A stretch of DNA of 60,000 nucleotides from Tubulanus polymorphus (lineage: Eukaryota > Nemertea > Palaeonemertea > Tubulaniformes > Tubulanidae), in the NCBI RefSeq assembly GCF_964204645.1, contig NC_134035.1, forward strand, positions 9,426,501 through 9,486,500. The letters run 5' to 3'. Every line of letters starts with the position of its first letter. Position 1 is the stretch's first letter. The notes under the pieces were generated by a model, which saw only the letters and a program-made list of their open reading frames with translations, ran no database searches and had not been told where the DNA came from. The position numbers and the translations under genes were made by a program. Below, one piece after another: positions 10,797 through 22,456 of the stretch.

Positions 10797-10925
10797 GAGA
10801 TTGAGTAACTGACTGCACCCACAAGACGGGACAGAGCTCGTCGTGCTGCATGACATGAAGCAATAATTCGTGATGAACTTAACCAGTAATGAGCTTGCTA
10901 ATCAACTAACACATAATAAACAATG
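10797..10925. repeat. ~125-bp direct repeat, copy 1
   Basis: GAGATTGAGTAACTGACTGC, ACCCACAAGACGGGACAGAG and the following CAATAATTCGTGATGAACTT recur at 11150-11275 with few changes. The two copies are about 353 bp apart and flank the 11.06-kb inverted repeat. Confidence 0.75.
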
Positions 10926-11049
10926 AATCCTACAATTGTCGAATGAAAACAAGGTTTATTTAAAAAAAAAAAACCAAGAAATGTTTCGGTTGATTCCTAC
11001 CAGGTTTCTTCGTGCAGTCTAAAATGATATCTACAATAAAAAACACTGT

Positions 11050-11145
11050 GCAAAGTTAGGTTATGTTATGGGGACATAGTTAGGCTCCGTTCAATATGCG
11101 CCAGTACTCTAGGCCCCATAACCTAACTATGTGCAGTGATTTGTA
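11050..11145. repeat. Inverted repeat plus second copy of the 10.27-kb repeat
   Basis: GTTAGGTTATGTTATGGGG near 11055 is complementary to GGCCCCATAACCTAAC near 11111. The right arm is part of the segment shared with 10268-10330. This may be one small mobile element lying inside the duplicated interval. Confidence 0.5.
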
Positions 11146-11149
11146 TCGA

Positions 11150-11275
11150 GATTGAGCAACTGACTGCACCCACAAGACGGAAAAGAACCCGTCGTGTTGC
11201 ATGACTTAATGCAATAATTCGTGATAAACTTAATCAGGAATAAGCTTCTGCAAATCAATTATATCATAAACAGGT
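11150..11275. repeat. ~125-bp direct repeat, copy 2
   Basis: Second copy of 10797-10925, in the same orientation, carrying GTCGTGTTGCATGACTTAAT where the first has GTCGTGCTGCATGACATGAA. Confidence 0.75.
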
Positions 11276-11580
11276 TTTTTATAATAGTTTTTTAATTATC
11301 ACTTATGTATATTGTATCATTTAGAATTAGTTTCCTTGAAAATGGAAAAAAGGATCAAACTTCACGCCGAGTTCCGAAACTGAAAAGACGTGGCTACGTA
11401 CTTGGCCCTGATTGGCTGGTTGGTTATACGGGCCAAAAGGCGGCGCCATGAGCTGGACAACCAAACTGCACTAAGAATCGCTTTTATTTTCGGTCGCAAA
11501 AATATCGATGAGCGACTTCGCACATATTTTATTGTTTTCAGTAAATCTTTTGCAAGTATCCTACTTCAACAAATCCACTG

Positions 11581-11643
11581 ATAAATCCGATGTTTGTTTA
11601 TGAGATAGAAAAGCACGCGAGAATTTCGCTGGACGGAGAAAAT
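11581..11643. repeat. ~63-bp direct repeat, copy 1
   Basis: ATAAATCCGATGTTTGTTTA, TGAGATAGAAAAG, then GAGAATTTCGCT recurs at 11746-11808. The copies are 165 bp apart. Confidence 0.8.
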
Positions 11644-11745
11644 ATCAATCTTTTTCATAGATCATCTAGAGTATTTTACTTGAAAATGGAAGAGGGGTGG
11701 ACATGAAACATTTCTCACGCACCCTACTCTATTCGTCAAGCACGG

Positions 11746-11808
11746 ATAAATCCGATGTTTGTTTATGAGATAGAAAAGGAGACGAGAATTTCGCTAGACG
11801 CGGAAATG
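11746..11808. repeat. ~63-bp direct repeat, copy 2
   Basis: Matches 11581-11643 apart from a few substitutions. The intervening 100 bp are not duplicated. Confidence 0.8.
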
Positions 11809-12106
11809 TAAGGAATGAGGATTAAGAATGCGTTTGCGGACATCACGTCGCTGCGCACTTGACTCGATGTATTTCACAGGGATGAAGTGGCCGGGAAAGA
11901 CTGTAATATGCGTCAGAAATCACGTACGCGACGACGACAAAATCCGGCCGGACAATTTATCTTCATTGCTGGTAACAACACGTCATTCAACAACGAGAGG
12001 ACGAGAAAGCAAGGTCGCGTGCGGATAGATACTAGGAAGATTGTTTATGCGCTTATATCTCATAGCGATCATAGCTTCCCTTCTTAGTACGAACAGTAAT
12101 CTTAAG

Positions 12107-12379
12107 CCCGTGCCAGACATATGCGAGGCGATTTTCGCCGAATTTCGCCGAGGGAGGTGATGTTTTTAGTCGGGGAATCGACTAGCAAGAATAAATTAAA
12201 AGTTGGTGGTGACAGAGTTTCTTGGTCGAAAGTTCTTCTCTGGTGCCTCCCCCGTTGGAAAAAAAGAAACATCGAACCCGCTAATAATGCCCTTTGTGAC
12301 GCTCAGTGGGTTGAGCGAGTTTTAAAAAAAATTATCGGCGATTTCACGCACCGAATTCGCCTAATGTGTCAAACACGGT
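12107..12379. mobile_element. MITE-like element with CCGTG...GACA ends
   Basis: CCGTGCCAGACATATGCGAG at the left pairs imperfectly with the complement of the right end (CGCCTAATGTGTCAAACACGG). Both ends run into GGCGA/TCGCC strings. The open plus-strand frame through it (12121-12489) is not supported as a gene because its ends lie in this element and in the adjoining SINE. Confidence 0.55.
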
Positions 12380-12469
12380 CTCCTCACGTCAACCGTTCCG
12401 TGAACGATTCAACGTTATTAGTCTGTCAATTCCAATTATCGATTCCTGAAATGGTGGAAATTCACAATC

Positions 12470-12775
12470 GGAGCGAGTGGCGTGGGTGAGTGTTCGAGCA
12501 TTCGGTCGTGGGTTCGAACCCTGTACATTACAGTCGTGTCCCACTTATCTCCATTGCCTCTCTCCACCCAGGATAAAAATGGGTGCCTACTCAGATAGAT
12601 GACTCCTGAGTGCCTAGCAGCTGTTCGGATGTTTCTTCTCCCCGGGTAGAGATGACTGATAAATGGTTTGAGTTATAGGCTGGAGGTAATGATACCGATA
12701 TAAAGGAAAGCGCCGTTGAACATTGTATCACAGTGAAAAAAGGGCGCTATAGAAGTGAAAATTACTATTACTATG
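12470..12775 (+). mobile_element. tRNA-derived SINE
   Basis: An A-box-like GTGGCGTGGGTGAG near 12478 and a perfect B box, GGTTCGAACCC at 12511-12521, form a pol III head. After it come a body with CTCTCCACCCAGGATAAAAA and GGGTGCCTACTCAGATAGAT, and a simple-sequence tail ATTACTATTACTAT near 12762. The order tRNA head, body, short repeat tail is typical of SINEs. The 3' segment with AGCGCC...GGGCGCTATA resembles SINE tails of other marine invertebrates, from memory only. Confidence 0.75.
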
Positions 12776-14170
12776 AATAACTGTTACTAAAAATCACTAT
12801 CACAATCTATGCGTGAAGAAATAAGATGTTCTTGTTCAGTAAAGCTTCGTCATTTTGAGCTAATGATTCGTAGTCGTCGTGATCGGAATATTTGCGAGTA
12901 ATGAGAGCTATTATTATTGTTACGATGGAGATATTTGAGATGAACGGTTCGGTCATAATTGCCGATCATTAAGGATGTAATGATTATACTCGTTACGCGG
13001 TCGGTTATGATTAACTTTGTGCCTGTAACCACGTTCGATTCGTACGAATTGCGCCTGCGAAATTACCAATGACAATTGCCACCAATTGGCTTAATTTGTA
13101 CAGAATCGGCGAGGTGAAATAAAGGTAACGTCTCCGATACCTTCCTTCCTCGCTGCCACGCCTTGAAACGCGGTAGACTCGGGTAACCAATTGCGGCCAC
13201 GCGGAGACGCCCATCGAAATGGCTCGCCGGATTTTCGGTAAGCCGGGCTTGTTTGACAGCTAGAAGCGCCGACAATGCGATGCCCCGACGAACGGCAAAC
13301 AAAAACCCGATAAACGGAGAGCCCGTCCTTTCCATTAATACCTGTTGAGATAATGGACCACAGCAAAGATCTATGTCCACCAGCCATCTAGGTGACAAGG
13401 TTAATTTCGTCGCCGACAGGGACGTATGATTCGCTAAGCAAACACCGACAGAAACACTTAACTTATTTGACGCGTTACTGCAGCTGACTCTTGTTAATCT
13501 TTTTTCCCAGATGATGAAATTATCGCCGCCCGATGGCGAATTTCTTTTACGCGGTGAAAATGCTATGATTTAATGGCCAATTTGCGTAATGGATAGTTGA
13601 GAACGCGTATATTTCATAAGCGAGGTCAATAGGGACGGGCGAGACGTTATGTCTCGATATTTGTAATCGTCTTAGAAATTCACCAAAATCGAAAAAAATT
13701 ACGTTTCATCGTCTCTGTTTTTCGTATGTTAGGAAAACTTCGATCGAAATGACAGAGGTTTTGCATAGAAGAGATTTGTATCACATTTCGTGTATTTCCC
13801 CAGTTGGTGATCGGTCTTCTTTACCGTATGAGCTGTTATTGAACTCATTACGCGTATATCCAAATAACAGAATATTGCGTGTTCAACTGGGACCCGGTGT
13901 TTATTCGTGCTATCCCGTCTGCGAGCAGGTCGAGAGACTAAGCAACTTAGCTGTATCGACCGTGTACACAATATCCCTTCAACTTCCCCAAAACCGGGGT
14001 AAAATCTGACGATAGTTCTGAGCGGAGATGCGAAGACGTTAAGGTTCGTGCGATGTCGGAACCAGCCTTCTTCGGTACAAATAATGATGATAGTCGCTTA
14101 GCGCAGTTTTCCACGTCAAACAAAGTTCAAATGCGTACCTCCGGATAAACGGTTGAAATGAGAACAGTTT
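12776..14170. other. Unassigned stretch with a GC-richer frame tangle
   Basis: At 13011-13398 three minus-strand frames of 67-111 codons overlap in a GC-richer patch, and an 86-codon plus frame lies at 13749-14009. None has good splice signals or motifs. This could be a decayed exon or element, but I cannot say which. Confidence 0.35.
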
Positions 14171-14432
14171 GGCCGTAAAAACTGTTACAATAAAATCTAC
14201 ATACATTGATGCGAGTAGATACGTTAATGAGGGGTTCCATGTGAGTCGATGTGCACTACGTCATCAATATTGGCGTTTAAAAATGAAAAATGTGCACTAC
14301 GTCAATATGTCGGAACTAGACTGGTTGCCGGTCAATTCAATTCAATCATCGATATATTCAAATCCAATATAACTTTATTGATCCTTGATATTATATAATT
14401 ATATAACATGTTATCTATTGTCGACGATATTT
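14171..14432 (+). mobile_element. Family B ~340-bp element, shortened copy
   Basis: It starts at GCCGTAAAAACTGTTACAAT, contains ATGAGTCGATGTGCACTACG-like and ACTACGTCATCAATATT strings twice, then CTAGACTGGTTGCCGGTCAA, TTCAATTCAATC and ends at TTGTCGACGATATT. Other copies lie at 37530-37885 (reverse), 46209-46535 and 50930-51257. The middle is deleted here. No coding capacity and no tRNA head. Confidence 0.75.
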
Positions 14433-15315
14433 AGCAATATATACGCATTATTTTTAAATGAACTTTCACTAACTTTGTTATCTTGTTATGAAAGTTTTGA
14501 ACTGAGTAAGACAGTAAACACAGTTTGCGAGTCAATGTAGTTTCAACAAAGTCTTCCGTAACTTCATTTGTACTATATTCTGTAAAACGTTGCGAGTGGG
14601 AATTCCATCTTCTTTTTTCATTGTCAGTTTCCAGTTTCAAGAATGAGTTGAACTCAATATTTTGGTTGAATTGGTATCGGTCACTTTAAATGCGGGCAAC
14701 GGGTTCAAACATAACGTGCTTTTTAAGCTTGAACTTTACATAAAACTGAACCATGGTCCTCTTTTTCTATATGAACACTTAAGTTTGGGTCTAATGTCGA
14801 TTTCTTTGTCAATTAAGTTTTATTGTTATTGATTTGTTTTGTAAATACAGAATCTCCGATTGGAGGCGCCACCAGTAATTTGGACAAGTTTAGCAGAAAC
14901 TACAACTGAATCAACAGTCAGTTCAATTTGCATCTGGGTTTCTTCACAATAATAACAGGTCAAGGTGGTGTTATTGTATAAATCATAATACGATCGTCGG
15001 TTCTAACATATTTATATAAATAATCCTCGGCGCTGGTGGGGTTAGTTCGCCCTGTTTCTGACAAGAATTAATCCACAAGTAACCAGCGCCGGAACACGAG
15101 AGCAGTAATTGATTATCCTTGCTGTTTACTCAACGTCGAGAGATATTCACCCGGTGCAAAAAGATTTAGCCGTGTCATTGCGGAAAAGTGTAATAAATCA
15201 GTAAACGAGTGCTCGATACATTTGCCTAATTCAGATGAGAGCACGTCTTGCCTGTAGTGAAACTACTTAACGCGCGGCTTAATTTCGCTGTTAACTTATT
15301 CAATGATGTAAATTC
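14433..15315. other. Unassigned stretch with a small inverted repeat
   Basis: TCGGCGCTGGT near 15028 and ACCAGCGCCGG near 15079 are inverted about 60 bp apart and may bound a tiny element. Nothing else was recognised. Confidence 0.4.
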
Positions 15316-15400
15316 GTCGCCCCTCGGCTGAGATTCGAACCGCCAGTGGCTGTCGTATTCTGATGACACGAACGGCTGTGTAACCGCTCTTCAAGCATTT
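15316..15400 (-). mobile_element. tRNA(Ser/Leu)-like SINE head
   Basis: On the minus strand an A-box-like AGAGCGGTTACACAGCC is followed about 45 bp later by a B box, GGTTCGAATCT. The length and order fit a class II tRNA. The acceptor ends do not pair, so it is a SINE head or tRNA pseudogene, not a functional tRNA. Confidence 0.5.
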
Positions 15401-15875
15401 CAACTTTACGATGTCATCACATTCGAATAATTCTTTCCGAGGCGGGTCGTAAAATTATCTACTTTGCACGAGATAAACAATTTTGTCGACACTTCAGAAT
15501 GAAAACCTGAAAACGACGACCTCACCACCCGCCTTTGTCTAGCGGCAAACACCGACGAATCTTTATACTCCGGAAAGTAGTTTGATATTCGATGCTCTTA
15601 CATGTAATCCGGTCAGTAAGTTACATGTATGTTGTGGTAAGCTTTCGGATAAGCACCGACCAGACAGACAACGTCGGTATTAGGCGTCACTTTTAGACGA
15701 TTGGGGATGAAAACATCGAGACAAAGAAACCATTAAACACCACAGGTGCGTCGTGAATAACCAAATAAGGACGTTCGACAATTTTTTGTACGTTATACCA
15801 TATAACTTTTAGCGAAAAGGAAGGCATACTCCGTGACGTCACTATACATTTGCATTTGCTGTCTTTGAAATTTAT

Positions 15876-16076
15876 CAGCGCCCTCACCGGTGGCGATAAA
15901 CAATAGGTTCTCGGAAATATTTTCGATTATATTAATCTCTGCGAGCATTGAAAATAATCGTTTTTCAAGATTTGGTATTGAGACTGAAACAAATTAATGA
16001 AAAACGCCGAATTAAGAATAGAGACCGGCAACCAGTCTACAACATCTATTGTTTATCGCCATCGGTGAGGGCGCTG
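15876..16076. mobile_element. MITE with 30-bp TIRs
   Basis: CAGCGCCCTCACCGGTGGCG plus ATAAACAATA at 15876-15905 is the reverse complement of 16047-16076 with one mismatch. The ~140-bp interior is AT-rich and carries ACCGGCAACCAGTCTA near 16024, the module also found in family B and in the elements at 17.56 and 54.14 kb. Confidence 0.85.
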
Positions 16077-17324
16077 AACAAAACACAAGATTACTAGTGG
16101 TGCCTGGCGGATTTTTGAGGAGTCGGCCTTCCCGTTCGCTTATAGTTCTATGGTTATACTAGTTTATCATAGGCCTTATCCACAATCGACCATGACTCCG
16201 GCCGAAGCGAGGCTGCCACTGCAAACAATAAAATGGCGTATTGTATAACGTGCCTCGCTGTTACAATGATTCGTGCTGTCAAACAGAACTCAAAACTTCG
16301 TTCCGTCGATTTCTATCAGAAAGTAACCAAGGAATAGATATTTGTAAAATGGCACAATGTAGGCAAAGTGAAGGCTATTCACTCCCGATTGGACTAATAG
16401 AGAGCCCATTGCTTGCCACGGACTGTATAACCCACGGAATCAAAATCGAATCTTTGGACATCCGTGCTGTATCGTTTTTCGGTGCAGATGTTTTGATTAA
16501 TCGTGAAGTTATTGCTTAACGCTCCGCACATTCGCCTAGTGTATAAACATTTCGATAGCGTTCTCATTCGGCGTCACGAAATATCGCTATCCGTCATAAT
16601 CTACGAATCCTGACTTTTTCCGTTCATTCATCTTCGCGTTTTTCTTAAAGTAAACACGGAAGGAGATCTGATACTGGGCAGTCCCTCGACACCGTTTCGT
16701 CGATAATCGCCGAACTCAACGGTTCGTATAGTGAAGCTTCCTCTGATATCAAGCGTATCAATGCCATCCTTGTCTTCAGTCGCCGATATCTCTCGGCTAG
16801 ATGCGAAATGCCAACGGATACAGGTTTGCGATGTTCCTTTAGAACCGCGTATAAAGATTGATCGCGGTCGGCTTTCGTGACGAGGACAATAAAAAGATGG
16901 CCGTCGAGTTGCTATTGGCTTGTGTAGTTTATGCACCGGGTCCGTATCGGTTGTAACGTCGCTTGTATCATTGATTTATGTAAGAAAAGAACTAGCGCGA
17001 ACGGAATCCGAACTATTCATTGTCAATGAACTGATTTAAGTGCGAGACGAAGGATTTATCGGGTTTACTGCCAGGTACATGAACACGTCTCTTGTGTCCT
17101 GCTGGTGTTTGAATACGGCTAATCAATCAGGATCTTAAATGTTTCCGCGGATAGGAATCTATTAAAGCTAAGTTGCTAGTTTTTTTGTGAGCGTTTGATC
17201 ACCGACTTGCCTAACCTGGCATTATAATCGAATCAGGAAATGTAGAAACGATACAGATGTAGTCAATCGGATTAGGGAACCGGTGATTTCGTTACGCTCG
17301 CATGTTTGAATTATCCTCCCTCCG
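16077..17324. other. Unassigned stretch
   Basis: A 92-codon plus frame (16241-16519) and a 102-codon minus frame (16628-16936) look mildly protein-like but lack splice boundaries, partner exons and motifs. Confidence 0.35.
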
Positions 17325-17440
17325 AAGGGATTCGAACCCGATGGCATCGCTAGAATCAGCCACGGTACGAAACCCTTCCACAGACCGAGTGCGCAGATAG
17401 ATGCGCAGGTTAACCGCGCTAAACTAATCAGATTGCCCGT
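17325..17440 (-). mobile_element. tRNA-derived SINE head
   Basis: On the minus strand an A-box-like TAGTTTAGCGCGGTTAACCTG is followed by a perfect B box, GGGTTCGAATCCC, near 17331-17343. The spacing of about 90 bp is too long for a tRNA. The stretch GATTCTAGCGATGCCATCGG before the B box recurs in the copies at 2.25 and 17.65 kb. Confidence 0.6.
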
Positions 17441-17562
17441 TTTAAGATCGCTGAGGCAAATCTCACGGAATAACCAACGCTAAAATGAAACAGAATTCCT
17501 GATTGGCTAATAATTACATCATCTCCGATGCGCATGTAGCTGCGCACTCGTCTTGTGTTACA

Positions 17563-17626
17563 TAGACTGGTTGCCGGTCTGACTGCGAATGCAGGTGGCA
17601 CAGAATTGGACAGGCGACCAGTCTAA
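17563..17626. mobile_element. 64-bp TIR mini-element (family C), copy 1
   Basis: TAGACTGGTTGCCGGTC at the left is inverted at the right as GGCGACCAGTCTA, around TGACTGCGAATGCAGGTGGC and ACAGAATTGGACA. A longer copy is at 54136-54214. The arms equal a module inside family B. Confidence 0.75.
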
Positions 17627-17700
17627 GTGTTGCAGGGTTTCGCACCGTGGCGTGTCGCGATGTAATCAGGTTCGAATCCCTGCCGGGGCGGATGGTTTGA
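17627..17700 (+). mobile_element. tRNA-derived SINE fragment (B box)
   Basis: GATGTAATCAGGTTCGAATC continuing CCTGCCGGGGCGGA has a perfect B box and matches the elements at 2.25 and 17.33 kb. It directly follows the family C copy. Confidence 0.55.
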
Positions 17701-18116
17701 AGAGGATCGAGTTTTTCTATCAGACTCTCCCACCACTTAAATAACGAACAACAGCATTACAGTACTTCACCAACGGAACTGTTTTGTTATTTCGTACGGC
17801 CGTTTACCCTCGCGGGAATACTCGTGTTTCTTTCTCGACACTGTCTTTTTTTACGCATGATTGATTGATATGAGATAATACATTACGAAGAAGCGTGCAT
17901 TTTCCCTCGATTAGGCTTCCAATATGCGCGCATAGCTAAATGATACTGTTTTTTGCCGATGGCTATTGACCCTGCTAGACGCAATAACCACCTGCTTATC
18001 ACATCGAGTGCGTACGTAAAGAATCCAACAAGACGGAAGTGGCTTGAGCGATATTAACGACACAATATCTCAAATGCGACACAATATCTAATAGATTATG
18101 GAACAGGGAAACTGGT

Positions 18117-18173
18117 CAGTCAGCCAAGCCAGTCAGCCAGCCAGCCAGTACCGTAAGCCAGCCACCATGGTCG
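18117..18173. repeat. CCAG/CAGC tetranucleotide-rich tract
   Basis: Imperfect repeats of CAGC and CAGT, such as CAGCCAGCCAGCCAG, with interruptions. Confidence 0.75.
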
Positions 18174-18500
18174 CCCATCTGGCCTAACTAACCATCAGAT
18201 AACATCGTATTTGTTTTAAATTATGTATGCAGTAGTTTTTTGATTTTAGAATCGGGATTGACCCTGTTATTTATTTGATCGGTAGATTTCGTTCGATTTC
18301 TTTTGAGTTGGCGTCCCTTAAAAACCCACCACACCTGCCGGGAGCGAAACCGGGGGTTTGATTTCGAAATCGAAGTACGGATAGGGGTTTTTAACTGATT
18401 ATCTGTTCCCCAGAGTGTGGCTGTTCCTTTTTCCAGGTTGAGAGGGCAATTAGGATTCTAGTCAAAACGTTAATACGTCAGTCTCCAATGTCAAGGGAAT

Positions 18501-18548
18501 ATGATATATACATGTACAAGTTTTCAAAAGGAACTTGGATATATATCA
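18501..18548. repeat. Imperfect hairpin
   Basis: GATATATACATGTACAAGTT and the downstream AACTTGGATATATATC are inverted with a short loop. ACATGTAC recurs just outside the right arm. Confidence 0.55.
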
Positions 18549-18969
18549 TTACATGTACTTTCAACAGAATGGACGCTTTTCTTCGTGTTACAATTTCACG
18601 ACTGATGAAACCAGACACCTCGGCGCTCCGAGTGCTTCCCTGACATATCGCACACAGACGGTAGAGATAGGAAGATAGGAAGATTCTGCGACGCCGCTCG
18701 TTAGATATTACTTTGTAAATAACAGCGAATCGAATCTTGAAAGACGCATTGGATTCGCAGAATTACCGATGCGAATAGTGAAAGTCAATAAACTCAATGC
18801 CATCCGTGACAGAAACGACAAGACTGGTATTCCACATCAACCCACCTTTACAGCGCAAGTCTACGCGAATTTGATTTTACCGCTGACGCGAATTTCATAT
18901 CGTCGACATCGATATCCTGATTGGAAACGCCTGAAATCAGTAAACAAGTTTCATCCACAGAGAGCGACC

Positions 18970-19070
18970 TCAGTTGTAGCTCGGTGGTGTATGGCGTCAT
19001 GCTGTTGCATTTACACTGGGAGTGCTAAGGGACTAGTGGGTTCGAGTCCTGCTGGCAGTGTACGGTTCAA
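18970..19070 (+). mobile_element. tRNA(Ser/Leu)-like SINE head
   Basis: TAGCTCGGTGGTGTATGGCG near 18977 is an A box, and GGTTCGAGTCC at 19039-19049 is a B box about 60 bp later, the spacing of a class II tRNA. GTGGGTTCGAGTCCTGCTGG is shared with the element at 43.83 kb. Acceptor pairing is absent. The 166-codon frame across this region is therefore discounted. Confidence 0.6.
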
Positions 19071-20005
19071 GGTTGAACGAGCAACCTCCGCCAGAAACAA
19101 CGAAAAATGTCAAATCCGTTTTAGCGCCTATAACAGATTAGGAATTCGAAAGTCCGTCGTTCGGAAAATATGCTTTGCCGCGCCAAAACGGACTTTTAAA
19201 AGGAAATTCGATGTTTTTTTTTCGTTTTGGCGTTCTGGCGTTCTCGTGCCCTCATTTCCACATCAGTAATAATCTTAAGTGATGGCTCGAATCAGCAACC
19301 ACGGTAAATCAAGATGCGAACGACGCTTAAGCGAACGAAACTATGGAAGCCCCCCATATGGAATTCCTCAAGTACAGAATTCTTGTACAGTCCATATAAG
19401 ACTTTACGAGTTATACGTTTTACGAATCGCGACTTGTTTTACGATTAACTAATGCATTTCCTAAAATCAAAACCGCTTTTATGATAAAACAAAAAGCAAA
19501 CGCTTGAAATAAACGACGCAGCAGATAGAGAGACACATCGGCTATATGTTTTACATTAGCTCGAATGGGTGATAAAAATAAACGATAAAGCCGTCTGCGT
19601 CCGGCATACACATAACGCGTTTATAAAAAATGAGCGAATTTATTCAGACTAATATCCGCTGATTCCCCACAACGACGTTTCCATTTCATTCAGCGTTTTG
19701 ATTTATCGGCGCACTTTTTCGCGCACGAATACCTCTGTCGTCGGTGCAACGCCGGATGGACATAAGTATCGGTGGGCGGTTAATAGAGTAATCACTGTTA
19801 TCCGTCAGGCAGGGTAGAGAATCCGCTTGGTGGCCAGATGGAGAACAATCTAATAATAGGAGCGTAGATGTGCCCCCTTCTTGAATGAACTTAAGCAAGA
19901 CCGAAATAACTTACTGGACGGAGCACGTCGAGAAAGTTTTGAAAAGGGGGTGCACGTAAAATAAAAAAAAATTGTTGTCGCTGGGACACACAGAGTTGCC
20001 ACCGA
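19071..20005. other. Unassigned stretch
   Basis: Small frames lie at 19420-19611 and 19686-19898 (minus). A minus-strand CCA/GTAAGT donor near 19911 has no open ATG frame in any phase. A near-palindrome GTACAGAATTCTTGTAC lies near 19372. Confidence 0.4.
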
Positions 20006-20120
20006 TTCCTGAAGATGACTATTATAGGAAATAGTCGAAACGTCGCACGAATAAACTTATAGTTCAAAGGAAACTTTTCGGACTTTATATTTCGTCACAT
20101 TAGTGTCGGATTCTCTATGA
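20006..20120 (+). mobile_element. Half copy of family A with hammerhead-like core
   Basis: ATTCCTGAAGATGACTATTA, then ATAGTCGAAACGTC, AATAAACTTATAGTTCAAAG and TCGGATTCTCTATGAC reproduce the right half of the fold-back elements. Stem GACTAT/ATAGTC is intact and GAAA follows it. Confidence 0.65.
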
Positions 20121-21519
20121 CAAATTTTGGTCCAATAACCTCCATATTTAAGAATTACGCAGAGCCTCTGTGGAGCCCTTTGTACAATTAAACTGGCACA
20201 GAGGGATGTATACGCGGGGTCCGTCTAAAGGTTATTTATGACTGTTTTTTATTCTTTAAGGATCTCTTTGAAGCGCTTCTTAACGTATACCGATATGAAT
20301 ATCTTTACTATTGGAATAGCAGCAGCCGATCTATGACGTCAAGCTAACGGTGTATAATCAACACAAGACGTCAACGTAGAATATTCTATTACTGAGCATG
20401 CATTTGAATTTACGGGATTCCGCGTCGACGTCGAGGAGTGCTTCAACAACCTGTATCGTATTTCGTATAGCTTTCTCCTCGCAATAATTTCCAGATTTAT
20501 AGCGTTATTTCATTTCGATTAACAAACTGAAACGCGCCGTTTGCCTCGAGGATATAAACCCGTATCGGTTATGCTTGAAATCGATCGCGGTAGCGTGTAT
20601 TCCGTTTTAAAACGTATCACAGATGCTAAAAATCATTTCGGTCTCGATACGTCGCCGATTGCGTTTTACAGTAGAACGTCATGAATTCAAATTCGGTCGA
20701 TAAAAAAAGGCAAAAATCGTTGATTTTAATCGTCTTAATTCAACAGGAAATGCGAGAACTATCTAGAAATGCCTGACAGAAATACCAGATTTGAAATAAC
20801 AGAATCTTGTTAAAAAGGCAATTTTCAATTTGTCTATCCACAATAAAATACAATAGCGTTTCAGAGAACAAGGTTAATATCAGTAATCATCCAAATTTCG
20901 AAATATATATAAAAAGATAATTTTGAACAAAACGTCATTTAGTTACTGGATGGCGTCAATTCTTAGAACAAATTCATCCGTTTTGCTATTTCGGTTAGAA
21001 ATTCTGGAAAGGCAACAATATGATTACCTCTCATAACGATATTTAACATTCGCATTGCTATGATTTTTAGCGTTTTCTCAGTTTTTCGATAAGTAAGTTT
21101 GCCGATATATAAATACGGTTGTCGGCGCGGCGGCGGCACACGCGGCTGATGTGTTTTCCGGTCTCGAAAATCGATGGAATAATCGTAATAAATAACTTAT
21201 CGTCGAAGCAGATTGCGTATTCCCATATTGACGATAGAACGCTAAAAGCATATAGATCGTCGGGCAAATCGAAGCTCGGCAATCATGCACACAGTCACGG
21301 TTCGGGGCAGGTCATAATATCCAATTTCATCAGTAATGTCCTCCATTCGCCCAAAAGACTCCCCGGAGATACAAGTACCGTGTATAAGTCTTCCGAAAAA
21401 GGGACCCGAAATCGAACTTAACTAATTACTAACTAATACAGTAAACCTCGTCTTAATCGGAAACTGCGCAGGAGACCGGCAAAATCTGTCCGAGGTAACC
21501 GAAGCCCGAGTTGAGGATG
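20121..21519. other. Unassigned stretch
   Basis: A 100-codon plus frame (21119-21421) lies opposite two ~70-codon minus frames (21067-21290). All are open through the same GC-richer bases and none has splice signals. Confidence 0.35.
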
Positions 21520-21716
21520 ATATAACGAGAATCCCACAATGAAGGCGAGAAAATAATTAAGTCCGAAAATGTTTCCTTGAGCTAGTAGTTTATTCAGCGT
21601 TTCGACCATATACAAATAGACATCTTCATGAATAATTTCAATAAACTACAACAGCTCAAGGAAACACTTTCGGACGTAATTATTTTGTCGTCTTTATTGT
21701 CGGATTCTCGTTATAT
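21520..21716. mobile_element. Family A fold-back element, near-complete copy
   Basis: ATATAACGAGAATCCCACAA at the left is mirrored at the right (TTGTCGGATTCTCGTTATAT). Inside, the halves are themselves roughly inverted: AAGTCCGAAAATGTTTCCTT...CGTTTCGACCATAT faces CAATAAACT...GGAAACACTTTCGGACGT. Sequence beyond the arms (AACACGGATAGTGTTGTATC) matches the left flank of the 1193 copy in reverse, so the true element is longer. Confidence 0.75.
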
Positions 21717-22456
21717 TATCGTCTCAACACGGATAGTGTTGTATCGATGGTGACCGAGATAAGGAAATCTGAAAAAAACGATTTTGTTTTTGTTCGACTC
21801 AATCAAAAGTGCGAGTAAGGCGAGGTTTTACTGTAGTTCCACCGGTAGCGGTCCGGGGTATTTCTTGTTTACCGCTGTCGTTATATTTCCAGCTGTTTCA
21901 CACAGTAATTATTTAATCAGTAACGGTAGTCTTGTTTTCCTCGGCTTTAATTCATCTCGGTTTAATTTCAATGTGGCGAAAGACTTGTCGGTTTCTTTGA
22001 TTAATGAAACAGCTTAGCGTCCCATTTGTCATTAGGTTTTTCAAGCGCCGCAAGAAATCGGTGACAAGCAAGTTTTGTTCCCTGTCACATATTCTTGATT
22101 ACTGTCGCGTTTCTCCTTCCCGCGATACAGAAAGCTATAGGGACTATTGACCTTCGGTATAATGAGAAATTAAACTTTCCGGGAAGCGGACCTCTTTTCA
22201 CCATTTTCATACAAGGATTTGATGGAAATAGTTGTAGAAATTGAAAATAAGAAACGTTGAGGTTAAGATATTTCCCTTTTTGAAATTCCCTCCATGTAAC
22301 TTCGTGTTAATCTGCCTTGACCGATTTTCAGTTGGAGTGGTCATTTGATAAACGATTACTCGAAAGTTTTCCGTTTTTCACAATTTGATTAAGTTGAAAT
22401 TGCAAGATATTCTGGTTAAGATTCATGTTCATTTAATTACCCAATAGAGACCAGTT
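21717..22456. other. Unassigned stretch
   Basis: The first ~50 bp are probably the outer part of the family A element. A 77-codon plus frame at 21784-22017 is unsupported. Confidence 0.4.

Larger units (their letters stand above)
17701..18969. other. Unassigned stretch with CAGC-rich repeat and a hairpin
   Basis: It contains the CAGC-rich run at 18117-18173 and the fold-back at 18501-18548. No splice-bounded coding segment was found. Confidence 0.4.

Noticed and set aside
13011-13398. Three overlapping minus-strand frames of 67-111 codons
   Set aside because: Different frames over the same bases in a GC-richer patch. The only donor-like site is GTAATT, which is weak.
18769-19269. 166-codon plus-strand frame, the longest in the window
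   Set aside because: It runs through a tRNA-derived SINE head (A box near 18977, B box at 19039). It has no domain or splice context, and one frame of this length is roughly what chance allows in 60 kb.
19905-19920. Minus-strand CCA/GTAAGT donor
   Set aside because: No ATG frame in any phase; used as a negative control for the exon series. The same applies to ATC/GTAAGT near 41015, TAG/GTGAGA near 42788 and TCT/GTGAGT near 58250.
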